Counted from the first letter of the stretch, positions 26,833-36,012 are shown. The stretch is DNA of 64,000 nt from an uncultured bacterium (GCA_947647735.1 CANSLJ010000018.1:1-64000); one strand, 5' to 3'. Notes: generated by a model not told the origin, from the letters alone. Made by a program: numbers and translations.

Positions 26833-28362
26833 TTATTCAAACTGGGTTGCCAGCGCCATGATATTCTCCTGATTTGCCTCTTTGCCATCGATAAATCCCG
26901 TCACGCGGCCGTCACACATAACCATGATACGGTCGGACATACCGATCAGTTCGCTCATCTCGGAAGAGATCATGATAATGCTTTTACCCTGTTTTGCCAT
27001 TTCAGCAATGATACAGTATATCTCATACTTGGCGCCTACATCGATACCTCTCGTAGGTTCATCCATAATAAAGACATCCGGATTATTTGCCAGCCAGCGG
27101 CTGATCAGTACTTTCTGCTGATTACCGCCGGAGAGAGACTGGATCTGTGTTTTGGATGATGGTGTCTTGATCGAAAGTTTTCCTACATTGTCCTGCACCA
27201 GCTGTTCGATCTTTCCATCATTCAGCATTACGCCTCCGATCAGATACTGATCAAGGGAAGCGATGGAAACATTATCCGCAACAGATAAAACCCCCAGAAT
27301 GCCTGTTGCACGGCGGTCTTCCGTCAACATGGCAATACTGTTATTGATGGCATCCCTGGGCTGGGAAATCTTCAGTTCCGCCCCCTTATAGGTGATCTTT
27401 CCCACCGTATGGGCACGAAGCCCGAAAAGGCCTTCCATCAGCTCTGTACGCTGTGCGCCCACCAGTCCTGCCACCCCGAGGATCTCACCCTTCCTCAGTT
27501 CAAAAGATACATGCCTGAAACTTCTGGGATTGATGGATGTAAAATCCTCCACCTGAAATACGACTTCACCCGGTATATTTTCACGCTTCGGATACAATTC
27601 GGAAAGTTCGCGGCCTACCATCTTGGTAATGATGAAATCCGTCGTCAGTTCCTTTGAAGACCAGGTCCCTATGTACTGTCCGTCACGCATGATCGTCACT
27701 TCATCACTGATCCGCAGGATCTCATCCATCTTATGGCTGATGTAAACGATCGATACCCCCTTCGCCCTCAACTCGTCAATAATAGTGAAAAGCGCTTCCA
27801 CCTCCGCTGCAGTCAGAGAGGAAGTGGGCTCATCCAGGATCAGCACCTTACAGTCTGCCGATACCGCCTTGGCAATTTCCACAAGCTGCATCTGCGATAC
27901 GGAAAGGCTGCCCAGACGGGCTCTCGCATCAAAATTTAAGTGAACCTCCTCCAAAACCTTCGCCGCATCCGCATACATTTTATCATGGTCGATCACGGTA
28001 ACGGGGCCTACCCTTTTCGTAGGATATCTTCCCACATAAATATTTTCTCCGATACTGCGCTCCGGGATAGGCTGAAGTTCCTGATGCACCATGGCAATAC
28101 CACGATTCAGGGCATCTAACGGCCCCTTGATCTGAACTTTCTCCCCCTCATAAATTACTTCACCCTCGTCCATGTGGTAGATACCGAACATGCACTTCAT
28201 AAGGGTGGACTTTCCGGCTCCGTTCTCGCCCATAAGCGCATGTACCGTACCAGGACGCAGATTCAACTGTGCACCGTCCAGTGCCCGGACGCCCGGAAAT
28301 GTCTTCACGACATTGTGCATTTCCAAACGATATTCTGACAATTTGCTGTCCCCCTTTATCAT
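26833..28362 (-). CDS. mglA: galactose/methyl-galactoside ABC transporter ATP-binding protein
   Basis: The 509-residue protein carries two fused ABC domains, as in MglA/RbsA/XylG. The first has Walker A LMGENGAGKSTLMKCMFG (about residue 38), signature LSVSQMQLVEIAKA and Walker B LILDEPTSSL. The second has a diverged Walker A (GLVGAQRTELME, near 293), signature LSGGNQQKVLISRWL and Walker B FIMDEPTRGIDVG. This two-domain pattern with a degenerate second P-loop is usual for the family. It energises sugar import through MglC. Confidence 0.94.
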   Translation of the reverse strand: MIKGDSKLSEYRLEMHNVVKTFPGVRALDGAQLNLRPGTVHALMGENGAGKSTLMKCMFGIYHMDEGEVIYEGEKVQIKGPLDALNRGIAMVHQELQPIPERSIGENIYVGRYPTKRVGPVTVIDHDKMYADAAKVLEEVHLNFDARARLGSLSVSQMQLVEIAKAVSADCKVLILDEPTSSLTAAEVEALFTIIDELRAKGVSIVYISHKMDEILRISDEVTIMRDGQYIGTWSSKELTTDFIITKMVGRELSELYPKRENIPGEVVFQVEDFTSINPRSFRHVSFELRKGEILGVAGLVGAQRTELMEGLFGLRAHTVGKITYKGAELKISQPRDAINNSIAMLTEDRRATGILGVLSVADNVSIASLDQYLIGGVMLNDGKIEQLVQDNVGKLSIKTPSSKTQIQSLSGGNQQKVLISRWLANNPDVFIMDEPTRGIDVGAKYEIYCIIAEMAKQGKSIIMISSEMSELIGMSDRIMVMCDGRVTGFIDGKEANQENIMALATQFE

Positions 28363-28426
28363 TTTTCATAATCCTGCCTGCAGGTACCTGATCCTGCCTG
28401 CAGAAGCCTGGGCTGTTAAAAGCAAC

Positions 28427-28492
28427 GACCGCGCGCCTTGCGAGCGGTCTTATGCTAGCAGGAAGTGCGTGCGCCAAAGCACACGCACTTCC
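28427..28492 (-). promoter_or_regulatory. paired hairpins between mglB and mglA
   Basis: GACCGC/GCGGTC (28427-28449) and an 11-bp perfect GGAAGTGCGTG/CACGCACTTCC stem (28461-28471, 28482-28492) follow the mglB stop at 28530. No T-run follows on the minus strand, so the larger stem probably stabilises the mglB 3' end rather than stopping transcription. The remainder of the spacer has TCCTGCCTGCAG twice. Confidence 0.6.
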
Positions 28493-28529
28493 ATTTAATT
28501 TTCTTTATAAGTAAGTTTTAACCCGTCAA

Positions 28530-29621
28530 TTACTTAAAGTCACCTACGTTATCCGGAGTAACTTTTACATAGTCAACATAGATGGACTGTTCGCCGGACG
28601 CATATGTCTTGCCGCCAAGAAGTTCTTCCATAGCTGCTACAGCTGCTTCTGCCTGGCCGTTTGCATCGTTCAGAACCGTACCTGTCATATTGCCTGCTTC
28701 TACTTCGTTCAGAGCTGCGTCCAGAGCGTCAACACCTACCAGATAGATGTCTTCGTTTACTGTACGGCCTGCTGCCTGGATAGACTGCAGAGCGCCGATC
28801 GCCATATCATCGTTGTTACAGAATACAACTTCGATCTGATCGCCGAACTTGGACAGATCTGTCTGTGCGATTTCCTGACCTTTGTTACGATCCCAGTCAC
28901 CACGCTGTAAGTCGAGTTCTTCTACTTCCATGCCTGCGTCTGTCAGAGCCTTTACGGAAAACTCTGTACGATACTGTGCATCGATGTTCTCCGGATCACC
29001 CTGGATCATGATGTAGGAGATCTTGCCGTCGCCGTTGATATCACCCTTGTTCGGTGTATCCAGGATCAGCTCACCCTGCATTGTACCGGACTGACGAGCG
29101 TCACATCCTACATAAACCAGTTTGTCATAAGCAGCCATCTGCTCTGCTGTAGGCTCACGGTTGATCAGAACAGTGGGGATGCCTGCATCTTTCACTGTTG
29201 CGATGATCTGGTCTGCTGCGGATGTCATAACCGGATTGATGATCAGAGCGTCAACCTTCTGTGTGATGAAGTTGTTGATCTGGTTGTTCTGCTCGTTCTG
29301 GTCATTCTTACCATCCATAACAGTAACGGTGTAACCCTTGCCTTCCAGGATCTCCTGAAGTGCGTTACGGTAGGTTGTCATGAAAGCGTCATCAAACTTG
29401 TAAATACAGATACCGATGTTGCCGCCGGCTGCTACTTCCTCTGCCACCTCTTCTGCTGCTTCTTCCGCTGCTTCCTCTGCGGGAGCCGCTTCTTCCGCCG
29501 GAGCTGCCTCTTCTGTTGCCGGAGCTTCTGCAGGTGTTTCCTCTGCGCTGTTACCACATGCCATCATGGATAAAGCCATCAGAGATGCCATTGCCAGAGC
29601 AATTAATTTTTTTGATCTCAT
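28530..29621 (-). CDS. mglB: galactose-type ABC transporter substrate-binding lipoprotein
   Basis: The roughly 363-residue protein has a lipoprotein signal (MRSKKLIALAMASLMALSMMACG; Cys about residue 22), an Ala/Glu-rich linker and a periplasmic-binding domain closely like E. coli MglB. Matches include ICIYKFDDAFMTTYRNAL, the calcium-binding loop DINGDGKISY, CNNDDMAIGAL and VLNDANGQA. It captures the sugar outside the membrane and delivers it to MglC. Its own promoter and the hairpins at its 3' end suggest higher expression than mglA and mglC. The ATG at 29621 is chosen for the GGGAGGATT upstream. Confidence 0.93.
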   Translation of the reverse strand: MRSKKLIALAMASLMALSMMACGNSAEETPAEAPATEEAAPAEEAAPAEEAAEEAAEEVAEEVAAGGNIGICIYKFDDAFMTTYRNALQEILEGKGYTVTVMDGKNDQNEQNNQINNFITQKVDALIINPVMTSAADQIIATVKDAGIPTVLINREPTAEQMAAYDKLVYVGCDARQSGTMQGELILDTPNKGDINGDGKISYIMIQGDPENIDAQYRTEFSVKALTDAGMEVEELDLQRGDWDRNKGQEIAQTDLSKFGDQIEVVFCNNDDMAIGALQSIQAAGRTVNEDIYLVGVDALDAALNEVEAGNMTGTVLNDANGQAEAAVAAMEELLGGKTYASGEQSIYVDYVKVTPDNVGDFK

Positions 29622-29722
29622 AGTCTGAAATCCTCCCTTTATTCTGCTCATTTTTGAGCGTTTTTTTATGTAGCGCCATATAAAAGTACGTTTCTTTGTA
29701 CATTATGACCACTCACAAATCC

Positions 29723-29751
29723 ATTATAGGGAAAAATCTGACCGTTTTCAA
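29723..29751 (-). promoter_or_regulatory. mglB promoter
   Basis: On the minus strand TTGAAA (29746-29751) and a perfect TATAAT (29723-29728) are spaced by 17 bp, about 100 bp before mglB. No catabolite-responsive (cre) sequence was seen nearby. Confidence 0.8.
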
Positions 29752-29796
29752 TAAGAATTTCTTCGATTTTTTATAAATTTTTTTCGTTATGTGTCA

Positions 29797-30876
29797 TTAT
29801 TCCTCCAGATCATGGATCAGAATCTCCTGAGGCGCCCAATAATAGGTTCCGTCCACCAGCGGATATTCCTCCGGCTTCTCCTCTTTCAGCGCGCAGCTTG
29901 CCGCCAGCTCCATGATCGCGCTGGCGTAGATCCCTTTATTGGCGGACACTGTTCCCAGCAGTTTTCCGTTTTCCAACGCTTCTATTCCGGGCGTTGTGCC
30001 GTCAATCCCGATCACATTTACTTTAGTGGTCCCCGCCCGCTCCAAAGCATCGATGGCCCCCAGCGCCATATCGTCATTGTTACTTACTACCAGCTCTATC
30101 GTATCCGGATATGCGCCAAGCCACTGCTCCATCAACGCAGACGCCTGGCTTCTCTCCCAGTTGGCAATGCCCCCGGTGATCTTCTCGATAGGCACACCTC
30201 CGTCTTTCAGTGTCTGAATAGACCATTCCGTGCGGATCAGAGAATCCTGATGGCTGGTCTCTCCCTCCAGCAATACGTAGCTGACCATACCATCGCCATT
30301 GATATCCACCGCCTCCGGTGATTTCCGGTAAAGATCCACCACCATCTGTCCCTGAAGGATCGCCGTCTCCTTCGCGTCCACCCCGATATAATAGAGCTGA
30401 TCCCAGCGGTTCATATCCTCCTCCACAGGCTGCCTGTTAAAAAATACAACCGGCACTTCCGCGGTCATCGCCTTGTCTATGATCATCGAAGCGTCCATGC
30501 GGTCCACCGGGTTGATGCACAACACATCACAGCCAAGAGATATAAACCGCTCCACCTGATTATTCTGTGTATTCTGGCTTCCCTTCGCATCCTGAATATC
30601 CAGCGTCACCTTGATGCCGTGTTCCTGTTCATACTCTTTTGCTTTTTCTTCCAGCTCGTTCCGGATATTGTTGATAAAAGTATCATCGCCCCTGTACAGA
30701 CTGATACCGATGCGGATGGACTTTTTCTCTTCCTCCTTCTGAGGCCCCTGGCATCCCGTTAAAAGCAGACATACACCGAGCAGGAGGCATACTATCCTGA
30801 TCCCCGGTTTTCGGTGTTTTTTTATGGTACTGCTCTGCTCTCCCTGTTTACTCCACAGGAAACAAAATCTTCTCAT
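29797..30876 (-). CDS. second MglB-like sugar-binding lipoprotein in the regulatory operon
   Basis: The 359-residue protein has a lipobox (LLLGVCLLLTGC, Cys about residue 42) and a galactose-binding-protein fold parallel to MglB: IGISLYRGDDTFINNI, NNQVERFISLGCDVLCINPVD, the calcium-loop DINGDGMVSYVLLEGE, VSNNDDMALGAIDAL and VIGIDGTTPGIEAL. It overlaps the upstream gene by 29 bp and so belongs to the two-component operon, not to mglBAC. It may be a second sensor, or an alternative binding protein for MglAC. The start is assigned to the ATG at 30876, with a modest GGAG upstream. Confidence 0.85.
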   Translation of the reverse strand: MRRFCFLWSKQGEQSSTIKKHRKPGIRIVCLLLGVCLLLTGCQGPQKEEEKKSIRIGISLYRGDDTFINNIRNELEEKAKEYEQEHGIKVTLDIQDAKGSQNTQNNQVERFISLGCDVLCINPVDRMDASMIIDKAMTAEVPVVFFNRQPVEEDMNRWDQLYYIGVDAKETAILQGQMVVDLYRKSPEAVDINGDGMVSYVLLEGETSHQDSLIRTEWSIQTLKDGGVPIEKITGGIANWERSQASALMEQWLGAYPDTIELVVSNNDDMALGAIDALERAGTTKVNVIGIDGTTPGIEALENGKLLGTVSANKGIYASAIMELAASCALKEEKPEEYPLVDGTYYWAPQEILIHDLEE

Positions 30877-31816
30877 ACTCCGGTTCCCTCAAATCTTTCT
30901 TTTCTATATAATAGGAATCCATCACCATCGGCTCTCTGACAGATTTCCCTTCCAGCGCCTGTACCGCCATAGATACGCTGAAATACCCTCTGCTGAATTC
31001 ATCCGTCACGCAGATACCTGTGATCAGTTCCCCGTCCAGGTCATTCAGGATCTGCAGCGTATTTCCCCTCCCGAAGAGCCCTTCTGCCTGATCTCTGAGA
31101 AAAGGATTCTCCGACAGCACGCCTGCTGTTTCAGACAAAGATTCCGGACTCCCTGCCAGAATCGCCGCCGGTCCGTAAGACAGTGTTTCAGATATATTCT
31201 TATATCCCCCCGTCTCATCCGGCTCCGCCATGAGGCAGCTATGTCCACCGCTTTCCAACACTTCCGCCGCCCCCTCCAGAAAGTCATTGTTTATAGCATT
31301 CCTCCCATGAGATTCTGCAAGCAGCAGCACCGGACAGCCATCCGATATACGTCCTGCCATCTGTTCTGCCATCTGCTCTCCCATCTTTCTGTAATCGACG
31401 ATTATTTCTCCTGCCGCCTTTTCCTCCGCCGCTTTCGTGCCAAAAAGCACCACCGGAATGCCGATCCGCTTTTCGGCAACCGCCTCTTTCACCTGCCGTT
31501 CATCTACCGGCACCACGATCAGCGCATCTGCGCCGTCCTGCTCTTCCCTGAGGATCAGTTCCATCTGCTGCTCCGCGTCCAGTTTTTCATAGAGGGTGAT
31601 AAAGTGAACATCCGCATTGAATTCTATCGCCGCCTGATCCATCCCTTTCCGGAAATTGCTGTAATTGTCATCCCTGACATCCTCGATGATGACTGCCACC
31701 TGATAAACTTCTTTCTCCGGTTCCCTGATGATCAGATCCGTGGAGCACATCAGAAACAGTACCACCAGAAATATCATATAAAAAAACAGTAATATCTTGC
31801 TGCGTCTTCCGATCAT
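30848..31816 (-). CDS. membrane-anchored periplasmic-binding-protein-like sensor (XylFII-like)
   Basis: The 322-residue protein has one N-terminal hydrophobic helix (ILLFFYMIFLVVLFLMC, residues 8-24) without a good lipobox, then a type I periplasmic-binding fold (YQVAVIIEDVRDDNYSNFRKGMDQAA, DALIVVPVDERQVKEAV, GIPVVLFGTKAAEE). It lies between the kinase gene (4-bp overlap) and the MglB-like gene. In Clostridium beijerinckii a comparable protein, XylFII, binds xylose outside and activates a LytS kinase; the same role is inferred here. It is too diverged for the ligand to be predicted. Confidence 0.8.
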   Translation of the reverse strand: MIGRRSKILLFFYMIFLVVLFLMCSTDLIIREPEKEVYQVAVIIEDVRDDNYSNFRKGMDQAAIEFNADVHFITLYEKLDAEQQMELILREEQDGADALIVVPVDERQVKEAVAEKRIGIPVVLFGTKAAEEKAAGEIIVDYRKMGEQMAEQMAGRISDGCPVLLLAESHGRNAINNDFLEGAAEVLESGGHSCLMAEPDETGGYKNISETLSYGPAAILAGSPESLSETAGVLSENPFLRDQAEGLFGRGNTLQILNDLDGELITGICVTDEFSRGYFSVSMAVQALEGKSVREPMVMDSYYIEKKDLREPEYEKILFPVE

Positions 31817-33603
31817 CTCTGCTCTTTCTCCATCGTCTCCCTGTAGATTTCCGCCGGCAGCCGTATCCTGATAACCGTTCCTTCATCCGGCTCCGATACA
31901 ATAGCAAGCCCGTACCTTTCTCCGAAGTACAGCCGGATCCTTTCATTGACGTTTTTCACCCCGATGCCGGATCCCCTTTTTGACGAAACATGGGGTTTTT
32001 CACTGAGCAGATTTTCCACCTGCTCCTCCGTCATGCCCAGGCCGTTATCCCGAACCTCAAAGAACAGATCCCCCGCCTCTTTCTTTACCTGCACATAGAT
32101 TTCGCCATCCCCGTCCATAAACTCCATCCCGTGATAGATGGCATTCTCCACCAGCGGCTGCAGCATCAGTTTCAGACAGGCAAGTTCCATTACATCCTCC
32201 CCCGCATCGATCACATAGGTGAATTTATTCTTAAACCGCATCTGCTGGATCGTCAGATAGTTTCGGATATGCTCCAGTTCGTCGCGTACGGAGATGATGC
32301 TCTTGCCCTTGCTCAGACTGATGCGGAAAAACCTTGCAAGCGCTGTCACCACCTTTACCGCTTCCTGCTTCTGCTCATTCTCGATCATCCACACGATGAT
32401 ATCCAGCGTATTGTACAGGAAATGGGGATTGATCTGGGACTGCAGTGTGTCAAACTCACTTTTGCGCTTTGCCTCATGCTCCACCACGATATCCTGCATC
32501 AGCGCCTTGATCCGCTTTGCCATATCCCCGATGGAGCGCCCCAGATGCCGGATCTCATAGGAGCCGCCGGTATATACCTCCGTATCCAGTTCCCCTGCTT
32601 CGATGGCGTTCACCGATTTCTCCAGCTCCTGGATCGGATTTGTGATACGGGAGGAGATAAACGCATTGATCAGCACCAGCGCCAGCAGCATCGCCGATGC
32701 CACAAACGCCACAAACAGCCGCATCTTCAGATTGCTCAGCGACAGCCCTTTCTCCGGCGTGACGCTCAAAAGCTTCCAGCCCGTATAGCCCACCGACTTG
32801 ACACTGACGTCCCGGCTTTCCCCCTCATAATCTTCCCTGTAGCTCCCGTCCCGATATTCCATCGCCGCGGAAACATTTTCCGTCATCTGCCCGCTCTCGA
32901 TCAGCTGCATCTTCGGGTGATAGATCAGTTCCCCTTCGCTGCTGATCATATACAGATAGCCCTGGTTTCCCAGCGTGATGTCCTCCAGGATCTGCTGCAG
33001 AGAGCTGTAACGGATATCGATCAGCAAAATGCCCTGTTCCGTAGAGGTTCCCTGGGTGATCTCCACCGCCCTCGTGAGCGTGATCACCCAGCGGTACTGC
33101 TGCTCGCTGTTGTCAAAAATATACTGCACATGGGGCGTCGTAAAATGCAGGTTGTCCGTCCTCTCCAGCGTATTGCCGAACCACTCCTCTTTCGTCACGT
33201 CAAGTCCCGTCTTCAGGCGGGCGGCAGGCACCGCCTCCAGCAGTTCGCCCTCCTTGGAGAGCAGGGCAATATTGGCAATGCTGTCCTTGTTATTATCATA
33301 CAGAAGCGTGATCTGATCATTTACGGACTCTGTTGACAGATCAGCATTTTTGATCACACCGTAATACAGGCTGTCGGACAGCTTCATGATGGTCCGGAGG
33401 TAGGAATCCACCGAACGGTTCACCTGCCCCAGCACCGCCTGGCTCTCCTCCTGCACCACCGCCGTCAACTGTCTGGACATCTGCACATACAAAGCTTCCC
33501 CGCTGAGCAGCATCGCCACCAGCGCGCTGACCGTAAAATAGATGAATATTGTGTACCGGATACTTACTCTTTTAAAGAAACCGGTTTCCGTCCCTTTATC
33601 CAT
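31813..33603 (-). CDS. sensor histidine kinase, LytS/YesM type
   Basis: The roughly 596-residue membrane kinase has a transmembrane helix near residues 14-36, an extracellular Cache-like sensor domain, a second helix near 290-312 and a HAMP linker. The His_kinase domain has the motif SQINPHFLYNTLDIIVWMIE (phosphoacceptor His about 381). The C-terminal ATPase domain has the N-box LVENAIYHGME and G-boxes DNGLGMTE and GSGIGVKNVNERI. The ATG at 33603 overlaps the response-regulator stop by 8 bp and is preceded by GAGGG, so the two are translationally coupled. It should phosphorylate that regulator in response to the binding-protein sensor(s) downstream. Confidence 0.9.
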   Translation of the reverse strand: MDKGTETGFFKRVSIRYTIFIYFTVSALVAMLLSGEALYVQMSRQLTAVVQEESQAVLGQVNRSVDSYLRTIMKLSDSLYYGVIKNADLSTESVNDQITLLYDNNKDSIANIALLSKEGELLEAVPAARLKTGLDVTKEEWFGNTLERTDNLHFTTPHVQYIFDNSEQQYRWVITLTRAVEITQGTSTEQGILLIDIRYSSLQQILEDITLGNQGYLYMISSEGELIYHPKMQLIESGQMTENVSAAMEYRDGSYREDYEGESRDVSVKSVGYTGWKLLSVTPEKGLSLSNLKMRLFVAFVASAMLLALVLINAFISSRITNPIQELEKSVNAIEAGELDTEVYTGGSYEIRHLGRSIGDMAKRIKALMQDIVVEHEAKRKSEFDTLQSQINPHFLYNTLDIIVWMIENEQKQEAVKVVTALARFFRISLSKGKSIISVRDELEHIRNYLTIQQMRFKNKFTYVIDAGEDVMELACLKLMLQPLVENAIYHGMEFMDGDGEIYVQVKKEAGDLFFEVRDNGLGMTEEQVENLLSEKPHVSSKRGSGIGVKNVNERIRLYFGERYGLAIVSEPDEGTVIRIRLPAEIYRETMEKEQR

Positions 33604-35215
33604 TCCCTCTTGTCCCTCTGTATTTTGTGGGTGACACCCCGTAGCGCTTCTTAAATACATAGCTGAAATAATTCTGTTCCTGATAACCTACTTTTTCCGC
33701 GATCTTATAGGTCTTATCATCGGTTTTCTTTAAAAGTTCCTCCGCTTTCTGCAGACGCACCTCCGTCAGATAGTTTACATAAGTCTGCCCCGTCTCCTTT
33801 TTAAACACGGTGGAAAAATAGGCCGGGCTCATATGCAGGTGCCGGCAGAGCGTATCCACAGACAGTTCCGGGTCTGCAAAATTTTCCTGAATATACTCTT
33901 TGGCTTCCATGATGGCTTTTCTCGTCGTATTATCTCTCTCCCGGTTCAGCGCCTCATTCATACGGCAGGCAACAGGGATCAGCTCATCCGCAAAGGCCTC
34001 CTTCTGACAGACTCCCCGCATAATATCCGCATAGCGTTCCTCCGAATCAAACATCTCTCCCATATTCAATTCATACTGCTGCATCACCCTGATCAGGCAG
34101 TTCACAATGCTCAGCATATAGACCTGATACTGGTTGGCATGGACTTTGGCGTCGTCCATATATGCCGCCAGATCCCGAAGCGCCTTCTCGATCCGCTCCC
34201 GGGGACCAAACTTGATGGCCGCGGTCAGTTCCGCCTCACCTTTTGCATCCAGCTGCAGCTTCCCGCGGCTCACCGGTTCCACATCGTTGATGCAGATCGT
34301 TCTTCCGCTTCCCACGATCGCCCGGTATCCCAGCGCATCCACCGCCGTCTGATAGGAACGGCTGATCTCCCGCAGCGAGTCACAGCTGTGTCCCACCCCT
34401 ATCGTGATGGCAACCTCCAAAAGCCGCCGGCTCTCCTTGCAGATATCGTTTAATAGATGGATCAGTCCTGTTTCCGTGTTGTGTTCATCCACCGCGGCGA
34501 TCACGGTGATGCCCTCCGCTGAATTAAATACGGCAAAACGGCAGTAAGTTTTTAGATGGTCTTCCACCAGCCCCCGGACAGAGATCGGGATCAGCTCCTG
34601 ATGCTTGGAAAGTTCCAGATCCTCCGTCTGCTCCATATGCTCCATATGGATCACCGCCGCCAGCCATTTTCGGGCGTCCAGAATATCGATCCCGTACTCC
34701 CTGAGTTTTGACACAACACCGGTTATATCGGCAGTCCGGCACACAAGATCGTTTAAAAACAACTCCCGCAGGATCGGCAGGCTTCCCAGATAACTCTTCT
34801 GCAGAGTGCTGATATTGCGGCGCTGCTCGATCTCCTCGTCCAGGCTGATCCGGACCCGCTTTAAGATCTCCGCCAGTTCCTCACCGTTAACGGGTTTTAG
34901 AATATATTCAGTAACATGGAGTTTTATAGCCTGCTTCGCATATTCAAAATCATCATAACCGGAAAAAATAAGGATCTTGATAAAAGGATACTGCTCGCGG
35001 ACCCGCGCGATAAAGGTCAGGCCGTCCATATACGGCATACGGATATCCGTCATGATCACATCCGGCTCGAGCTGCTCCAGCTTCTCCAGGGCATCCTCAC
35101 CGTTTTCGGCATCTCCCGCGACAGTAAAGCCAAGCGCTTCCCAGTCCATCTTGCGGATCATGGCTTTGCGGACTTCCTCCTCGTCGTCCACCAGCATAAT
35201 ACGATATAAACTCAT
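33596..35215 (-). CDS. response regulator with AraC-type DNA-binding domain (YesN-like)
   Basis: The roughly 539-residue regulator starts with a receiver domain (IMLVDDEEEVRKAM, phosphoacceptor in DVIMTDIRMPYMDGL, Lys in YILKPVNGEE). A central domain of about 270 residues follows, and two AraC helix-turn-helix motifs end the protein (LSVDTLCRHLHMSPAYFSTVFKKETGQ and KIAEKVGYQEQNYFSYVFKKRYG). It is first in the operon regulator-kinase-sensor-sensor and points toward mglBAC. The mgl genes are its likely target, by analogy with YesN control of xylFGH. The ATG at 35215 follows GGGGG. Confidence 0.9.
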   Translation of the reverse strand: MSLYRIMLVDDEEEVRKAMIRKMDWEALGFTVAGDAENGEDALEKLEQLEPDVIMTDIRMPYMDGLTFIARVREQYPFIKILIFSGYDDFEYAKQAIKLHVTEYILKPVNGEELAEILKRVRISLDEEIEQRRNISTLQKSYLGSLPILRELFLNDLVCRTADITGVVSKLREYGIDILDARKWLAAVIHMEHMEQTEDLELSKHQELIPISVRGLVEDHLKTYCRFAVFNSAEGITVIAAVDEHNTETGLIHLLNDICKESRRLLEVAITIGVGHSCDSLREISRSYQTAVDALGYRAIVGSGRTICINDVEPVSRGKLQLDAKGEAELTAAIKFGPRERIEKALRDLAAYMDDAKVHANQYQVYMLSIVNCLIRVMQQYELNMGEMFDSEERYADIMRGVCQKEAFADELIPVACRMNEALNRERDNTTRKAIMEAKEYIQENFADPELSVDTLCRHLHMSPAYFSTVFKKETGQTYVNYLTEVRLQKAEELLKKTDDKTYKIAEKVGYQEQNYFSYVFKKRYGVSPTKYRGTRGNG

Positions 35216-35274
35216 CAAAAACCCCCTTCCCCCGGGCAGGAAACACTGTATGCTCCCCGAATGTCATTGTACCA

Positions 35275-35303
35275 ATTTTATCATGCCGGCGAAGAATAGA
35301 CAA
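35275..35303 (-). promoter_or_regulatory. promoter of the YesN-LytS sensor operon
   Basis: On the minus strand TTGTCT (35298-35303) and TAAAAT (35275-35280) are spaced by 17 bp, about 60 bp before the response-regulator start. Confidence 0.55.
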
Positions 35304-35335
35304 GTTTCCCCGCCTGTGGAAAATGGCCCTTTACG

Positions 35336-35373
35336 CAAAAAACCGAAGAAAACATTCCTCCGTTTTCTCCGGT
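35336..35373 (-). terminator. Rho-independent terminator of the DUF6465-type gene
   Basis: ACCGAAGAAAAC (35342-35353) pairs with GTTTTCTCCGGT (35362-35373), with one G-U pair. It is followed by TTTTTTGC on the minus strand. Confidence 0.8.
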
Positions 35374-35410
35374 CTTTTATCCTGTTCTTTTTAATGATCC
35401 GATTTTGCTT

Positions 35411-35884
35411 TTAAATAAAGAAGCTTCCCGTGTGTTCACCGTTGATCACATAATAAGCCTGGTTCTCCTCGGGTTTTACATAAAGCTCCACGCTCTTGAA
35501 ATCGGAAACCTTCTGCTTTAAGTCATATTTCCATACGTCTTTTGCGATCGCTACCAGTTCCTCTGTTGTATAGGATTTGCCGGAAAACTGTACGCTGACA
35601 GTTGTCTCGATCTCCTTCTTTGCTGCAGGCTTTTTAGCTGCCGCTTTCGCCGTTGTCTTCTTTACAGCAGTTTTTGCCTTTTCTGCCGCCTTCGCTGTTT
35701 CCTTCTTTACTGCTTTCGCTGCAGGTGCCGCCGCCTCTTTTACCGCCTTTGCCGCGGGAGCCGCTGCCTCTTTCACTGCCTTCGCCGCAGGAGCTGCTGC
35801 CTCTGCCGCTTTTTTCACTGTATCTTTTGCTGTTTCTTTCACTGTTGTCTTCTTCGCCGCTGCTGTCGTCTTTTTCTCTTCCAT
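35411..35884 (-). CDS. Lys/Ala-rich protein with DUF6465-like C-terminal domain
   Basis: The roughly 157-residue protein has two parts. Residues 1-90 are almost only Lys, Ala, Thr, Glu, Val and Pro, with three 11-residue repeats of the KEAAAPAAKAV type, like histone-H1-type tails. Residues 92-157 form a compact domain (TVSVQFSGKSYTTEELVAIAKDVWKYDL, then SVELYVKPEENQAYYVING). I recall this domain as DUF6465 of Clostridia; the function is unknown. The basic tail could bind nucleic acid or acidic polymers; this is inference. The ATG at 35884 has GAGGT upstream. Confidence 0.75.
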   Translation of the reverse strand: MEEKKTTAAAKKTTVKETAKDTVKKAAEAAAPAAKAVKEAAAPAAKAVKEAAAPAAKAVKKETAKAAEKAKTAVKKTTAKAAAKKPAAKKEIETTVSVQFSGKSYTTEELVAIAKDVWKYDLKQKVSDFKSVELYVKPEENQAYYVINGEHTGSFFI

Positions 35885-36012
35885 AATATACCTCATTCCT
35901 GCGCCGCTTTTCATGGGGGAAGCGGTTCTGGTAAGCAGCGCCCTATCATAAACCGCCTTTGAAGTTTTTCACATCGTTCTCAGTCTATACCCGTTAATAC
36001 CTTTTGTCAATG

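Noticed and set aside
29640-29670. GCTCA/TGAGC stem with T-run just upstream of mglB as a terminator
   Set aside because: The T-run follows on the plus strand, where no gene ends, and the stem is only 5 bp. It lies in the mglB leader and is probably chance.
31990-33336. Plus-strand open frame (448 codons) opposite the LytS/YesM kinase gene
   Set aside because: It is a shadow of the kinase gene, His/Arg/Gln-rich as expected for the complement of this codon usage.
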